7,664 nucleotides of DNA, taken from assembly GCA_946630645.1 (NCBI GenBank), contig CAMOZD010000051.1:1-7664 (forward strand), in the 5' to 3' direction. The notes under the pieces are model-generated. The model ran no database searches, was not told where the DNA came from, and saw nothing but the letters and a program-made list of their open reading frames with translations. The position numbers and the translations under genes were made by a program. Source of the stretch: an uncultured Lachnospiraceae bacterium (lineage in GTDB: Bacteria > Bacillota > Clostridia > Lachnospirales > Lachnospiraceae). Each line of letters opens with the position of its first letter. Positions within the stretch are counted from its first letter, which is position 1. Positions 5,193 to 7,664 of this stretch are shown here, piece by piece.

Positions 5193-5240
5193 GGAATGCC
5201 TTGCCGGGGACTGCCGGCCCTTATGGTATTCTTTATTTTT
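5193..5240 (+). terminator. Second terminator-like hairpin directly upstream of queD
   Basis: GAATGCC (5194-5200) pairs with GGTATTC (5225-5231). Inside it GCCGG (5203-5207) pairs with CCGGC (5214-5218). TTTATTTTT follows (5232-5240), and the queD ribosome binding site GGAGG begins five bases later. It has the form of an intrinsic terminator. The sequence TATTCC (5159-5164) could pair with GGAATG (5193-5198) and prevent it. Whether it terminates or acts on translation cannot be told from sequence. Confidence 0.55.
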
Positions 5241-5256
5241 GATTGGAGGAATGACT

Positions 5257-5679
5257 ATGTACCTATTGACAACTGAGCAAACCTTTGACGCCGCTCACTT
5301 TCTCAAAGGGCACGACGGTGCCTGCTCCAATATCCATGGACACCGCTGGCGTGTTGTGGCCCGGATCGCATCAAAGGAACTGAAAAGCGAAGGCTCATCC
5401 CGGGCCATGGTCATGGACTTCAGCGACTTTAAACAAACCTTAAAAGAACTGGCTGACTATTTTGACCATACGCTCATTTATGAGAAAGGGAGCCTGAAGC
5501 CTTTAACCATAGAGGCTCTCTCTGCAGAAGATCTTGTTTTGACAGAGGTTCCCTTCCGTCCGACCTCCGAGTGTTTTTCCCGGCATTTTTATGAAGAATT
5601 CCGGGCAAGGCAGTTCCCGGTCTATGACGTGACTGTCTATGAGACACCGACGAACTGCTGCACTTACAGGGAGGACTGA
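5257..5679 (+). CDS. queD: 6-carboxy-5,6,7,8-tetrahydropterin synthase QueD
   Basis: QueD converts 7,8-dihydroneopterin triphosphate to 6-carboxytetrahydropterin, the second step of preQ0 synthesis, in the cytoplasm. The 140-residue protein has the zinc histidines H14 (FDAAHFL), H27 and H29 (IHGHRW), and the catalytic Cys23 in C-x3-HGH. D70-H71 (YFDHTLIYEKG), PTSE (102-105) and YETPTNCCTY (128-137) complete the active site. Length is near the family norm of 120-150. I chose the ATG at 5257, seven bases after GGAGG; the in-frame ATG at 5251 is only one base from it and the frame upstream runs through the riboswitch terminator. It is the first gene of the operon, and queE starts two bases after its stop. 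Expression should be controlled by the preQ1 riboswitch. Confidence 0.96.
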   Translation: MYLLTTEQTFDAAHFLKGHDGACSNIHGHRWRVVARIASKELKSEGSSRAMVMDFSDFKQTLKELADYFDHTLIYEKGSLKPLTIEALSAEDLVLTEVPFRPTSECFSRHFYEEFRARQFPVYDVTVYETPTNCCTYRED

Positions 5680-5681
5680 CC

Positions 5682-6362
5682 ATGGAGAAAAGCAGAACTT
5701 ATCACTATCCCGTTGCGGAGCATTTTGTCAGTATCAACGGGGAAGGTGCTGAAGCCGGCCGCCTGGCCGCCTTTATCCGCCTCAGGGGATGTAATCTCCA
5801 CTGTAGTTTTTGTGACACTACCTGGGCCTGCAGCAACAGCTGCCCCTGTGAGTATCTCTCCACAGAGGACCTGCTGGCCTGGCTGGACCAGAGCCAGGTC
5901 AGGGATGTAACCCTCACCGGAGGGGAGCCCCTGCTGACGGACCATGTGGATGACCTGATCAGGACCCTGGGCAAGGCGGGCTACCGGGTGGAGATTGAAA
6001 CCAATGGAAGCGTGGATATCTCTCCTTTTGAGAGCATCCGGCCCCGCCCTGTATTTACCCTTGATTACAAGTGTCCAGGCAGCGGCATGGAAGACCATAT
6101 GCTGACCGGCAACTACTCCATGCTGACCGGGGATGACAGCGTAAAGTTTGTCGTTGGCAGCAGGGAGGACCTGGACCGGGCCAGACAGATCTGCAGCAAG
6201 CATGACCTGGGAGACCGGTGTGGTATATTTCTGAGCGCCGTCTTCGGCAAAATAGACACAAAAGACATCGTCCAGTATATGATGGACCATCATTTTACAG
6301 AAGCCAGATTGCAGCTTCAGATGCATAAATTCATCTGGGACCCGGCAAAACGGGGCGTCTGA
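5682..6362 (+). CDS. queE: 7-carboxy-7-deazaguanine synthase QueE (radical SAM)
   Basis: QueE uses a [4Fe-4S] cluster and S-adenosylmethionine to rearrange 6-carboxytetrahydropterin into 7-carboxy-7-deazaguanine, also needing Mg2+. The 226-residue protein has the cluster motif CNLHCSFC (C37, C41, C44; CX3CX2C), preceded by SINGEGAEAGRLAAFIRLRGC, the family's N-terminal signature. GGEPLL (80-85) and ETNGS (106-110) are SAM- and substrate-binding segments; DYKCPGSG (about 128-135) is also typical. The C terminus QLQMHKFIWDP is the usual QueE ending. GGGAGG within the queD end lies seven bases before the start, and TGA-CC-ATG spacing points to coupling with queD. Three further cysteines (C50, C54, C56) just after the cluster motif are an unusual point. 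The identity is secure. Confidence 0.96.
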   Translation: MEKSRTYHYPVAEHFVSINGEGAEAGRLAAFIRLRGCNLHCSFCDTTWACSNSCPCEYLSTEDLLAWLDQSQVRDVTLTGGEPLLTDHVDDLIRTLGKAGYRVEIETNGSVDISPFESIRPRPVFTLDYKCPGSGMEDHMLTGNYSMLTGDDSVKFVVGSREDLDRARQICSKHDLGDRCGIFLSAVFGKIDTKDIVQYMMDHHFTEARLQLQMHKFIWDPAKRGV

Positions 6363-6389
6363 CAGTATTTTTTGATAAAGGAGGAACTA

Positions 6390-6980
6390 ATGGCAATCGA
6401 TAAAGAAGCAATCAAACATCATATCCGGGGAATTCTGATTGCCCTTGGCGACGATCCCGACCGGGAAGGCCTTAAGGAAACCCCGGACCGGGTTGCCCGT
6501 ATGTACCAGGAAGTATTTGAGGGTATGAACTACAGCAACCATGAGATTGCGCTCATGTTTAACAAGTCTTTCAAAGATGACCTGGCCGTCAGCTCCGACC
6601 ACGAGGACATCGTCCTGGTCAAGGATATCTCTGTATTCAGCTACTGTGAGCACCATATTGCCCTGATGTATGATATGTCTGTATCTGTAGCCTACATCCC
6701 TGCAGACAGGGTGATCGGCCTCAGCAAGATTGCCAGGATCTGTGATATGGCAGCCAAGAGACTGCAGCTGCAGGAACGGCTGGGCAATGATATCGCTGAG
6801 ATTGTAAGCGAGGCTGCAGGATCTGAAGATGTGGCTGTCATCATCCATGGCACCCACAGCTGCATGGCTGCCCGGGGCATAAAGAAGGAGGCCTCCTCCA
6901 CGGTGACCACCACCCTGAGGGGCCAGTTCGAGACCAATCCTGCCATACAGAACAAGCTTTATATGATGATGAACCAGTAG
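6390..6980 (+). CDS. folE: GTP cyclohydrolase I FolE (queuosine-operon copy)
   Basis: FolE hydrolyses GTP to 7,8-dihydroneopterin triphosphate, the first step shared by folate and preQ0 synthesis; it acts as a cytoplasmic homodecamer. The 196-residue protein shows [15 protein letters not shown] (25-39), the zinc site SYCEHH (C86, H89) with the partner Cys158 in [11 protein letters not shown] (153-163), [22 protein letters not shown] (110-131), and the ending TTTLRGQF (173-180). I chose ATG 6390: AAGGAGG lies five bases upstream, while a TTG at 6372 would put that site inside the gene. After CEHH the segment IALMYDMSV differs from the LLPFxG seen in many FolE proteins, but the catalytic residues are kept. 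It lies 27 bases after queE in the same operon, so it likely feeds QueD, and may also serve folate synthesis. Confidence 0.95.
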   Translation: MAIDKEAIKHHIRGILIALGDDPDREGLKETPDRVARMYQEVFEGMNYSNHEIALMFNKSFKDDLAVSSDHEDIVLVKDISVFSYCEHHIALMYDMSVSVAYIPADRVIGLSKIARICDMAAKRLQLQERLGNDIAEIVSEAAGSEDVAVIIHGTHSCMAARGIKKEASSTVTTTLRGQFETNPAIQNKLYMMMNQ

Positions 6981-7063
6981 ACTGCCTGAATGGCGGCTGG
7001 TTTGGACCAGGACTGGTCTGACAGATGATAGTTTGACGGATGAAATATGGAGGATATGCTGAC
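6981..7063 (+). other. folE-queC spacer
   Basis: This 83-base spacer contains short repeated CTGG/CCAG words that can form a small hairpin, GACCA-GGAC-TGGTC (7005-7018). There is no T-run and no good promoter, so queC is probably read from the operon promoter. The queC ribosome binding site GGAGG is at 7049-7053. An ATG at 7056 opens only six codons before a stop. Confidence 0.4.
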
Positions 7064-7664
7064 ATGCAGGAACTGAAGAATAAAGAGGCTGCCGTCGTGG
7101 TTTTCAGCGGCGGACAGGACTCCACCACCTGCCTTTTCTGGGCATTAGAACGTTATAAGAAAGTGCTTGCTCTCTCCTTCGACTACGGACAGAAGCACAT
7201 TGGGGAACTGGATTGTGCCAGAGCCATCTGCCGGGACTATGGTGTAGACCAGTATATCATGGACATGAGTCTTTTAAACCAGCTGGCTCCCAACTCCCTG
7301 ACCCGGGCCGACATCCCTGTCGACGAGGAAGCACCCGAAAGCGGCACACCCAACAGCTTTGTGGACGGCCGCAACCATCTTTTCCTCTCCTACGCCGCGG
7401 TCTTTGCCAAGCAGAAGGGAATTAGCGATATTATCACCGGCGTATCCCAGAGCGATTTTTCCGGATATCCGGACTGCCGGGACGTCTTTGTCAAGTCACT
7501 TAATGTAACCTTGAATCTGGCTATGGACTATCCTTTCGACATCATCACACCCCTGATGTGGCTTGATAAGGAAGAGACCTGGGCCCTGGCTGACCAGCTT
7601 GGTGTCCTTGATGTCATCCGGCAGAGAACCTTAACCTGCTATAACGGCATCATCGGTGACGGCT
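7064..7664 (+). CDS. queC: 7-cyano-7-deazaguanine synthase QueC (5' part, truncated by window edge)
   Basis: QueC turns 7-carboxy-7-deazaguanine into the nitrile preQ0, using two ATP and ammonia. The first 200 residues are visible. The PP-loop ATP-binding motif is [18 protein letters not shown] (11-28). [16 protein letters not shown] (37-52) and [18 protein letters not shown] (about 100-117) are family signatures, as are [16 protein letters not shown] and [15 protein letters not shown]. The first zinc-ligand cysteine is in RTLTCYNG (C192); the remaining CxxC cysteines lie beyond the window. I chose ATG 7064, with GGAGG ten bases upstream (7049-7053), slightly far but the only plausible site. 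It is the fourth gene of the operon; a queF or transporter gene may follow but cannot be seen. The identity is secure. Confidence 0.97.
   Translation, partial: MQELKNKEAAVVVFSGGQDSTTCLFWALERYKKVLALSFDYGQKHIGELDCARAICRDYGVDQYIMDMSLLNQLAPNSLTRADIPVDEEAPESGTPNSFVDGRNHLFLSYAAVFAKQKGISDIITGVSQSDFSGYPDCRDVFVKSLNVTLNLAMDYPFDIITPLMWLDKEETWALADQLGVLDVIRQRTLTCYNGIIGDG

Noticed and set aside
5128..5256. Upstream in-frame extension of queD with ATG at 5128
   Set aside because: It runs through the riboswitch terminator and the second hairpin, has no ribosome binding site, and QueD similarity starts at MYLLTTEQTFDAAH.
5664..6326. Long minus-strand open frame (220 codons) opposite queE
   Set aside because: It is fully antisense to a clear queE gene, shows no recognisable domain, and is a codon-bias shadow of the plus-strand gene.
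6387..6857. Minus-strand open frame opposite folE
   Set aside because: It is a shadow of folE with no ribosome binding site or family features.
7005..7018. Terminator or attenuator between folE and queC
   Set aside because: The stem is only five pairs and no T-run follows.
1..7664. Mobile elements, CRISPR arrays, tRNA or rRNA genes, defence or phage genes
   Set aside because: No repeat-spacer pattern, transposase motif, terminal repeats or tRNA cloverleaf was seen on either strand; all long frames are accounted for by housekeeping or DUF genes.

Overview
The window looks like an ordinary chromosomal stretch of a Clostridia-type Firmicute, most likely a Lachnospiraceae relative (inference). 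The reasons are a T-box leader on pheST, a preQ1-I riboswitch on a queuosine operon, strong AGGAGG-type ribosome binding sites, near-consensus sigma-A promoters, a 6S RNA of Firmicute shape, and protein families (DUF5662, DUF218/YdcF, YihY/BrkB) common in that group. There is no sign of a phage, transposon, CRISPR array or tRNA gene.

Layout. The left two thirds (1-4951) read on the minus strand; the right third (from about 5023) reads on the plus strand. In minus-strand transcription order: a promoter at 4992-5020 drives a DUF5662 protein (4331-4951). A separate promoter at 4235-4263 drives a probable 6S RNA (4036-4228), which ends in a strong intrinsic terminator (4007-4035). Then come a YihY/BrkB-family membrane protein (2932-3975) and an overlapping DUF218/YdcF-like protein (2337-2960). 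A strong promoter (2303-2331) directly after that stop codon drives a Phe T-box leader (about 1987-2249), pheS (943-1962) and the 5' part of pheT (1-840, running off the left edge).

On the plus strand, a promoter back to back with the DUF5662 promoter starts a leader with a preQ1-I riboswitch (5058-5098). Its tail can form an antiterminator that competes with a terminator (5128-5154). A second terminator-like hairpin (5193-5240) lies just before queD. The operon is queD, queE, folE, queC (queC runs off the right edge). Together these make 7-cyano-7-deazaguanine (preQ0) from GTP: FolE opens GTP to dihydroneopterin triphosphate, QueD makes 6-carboxytetrahydropterin, QueE contracts the ring to carboxydeazaguanine, and QueC makes the nitrile.

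The main non-coding content is three structured RNAs, all absent from a protein-only view: the T-box, the 6S RNA and the preQ1 riboswitch. The 6S call matters for annotation because the longest open frame of the YihY gene runs backwards through the 6S terminator and much of the 6S sequence; the true YihY start is almost certainly 3975. I found no wholly new system. The least explained items are the second hairpin before queD, the way yihY-ydcF is expressed from behind the 6S terminator, and the uncharacterised DUF5662 protein.
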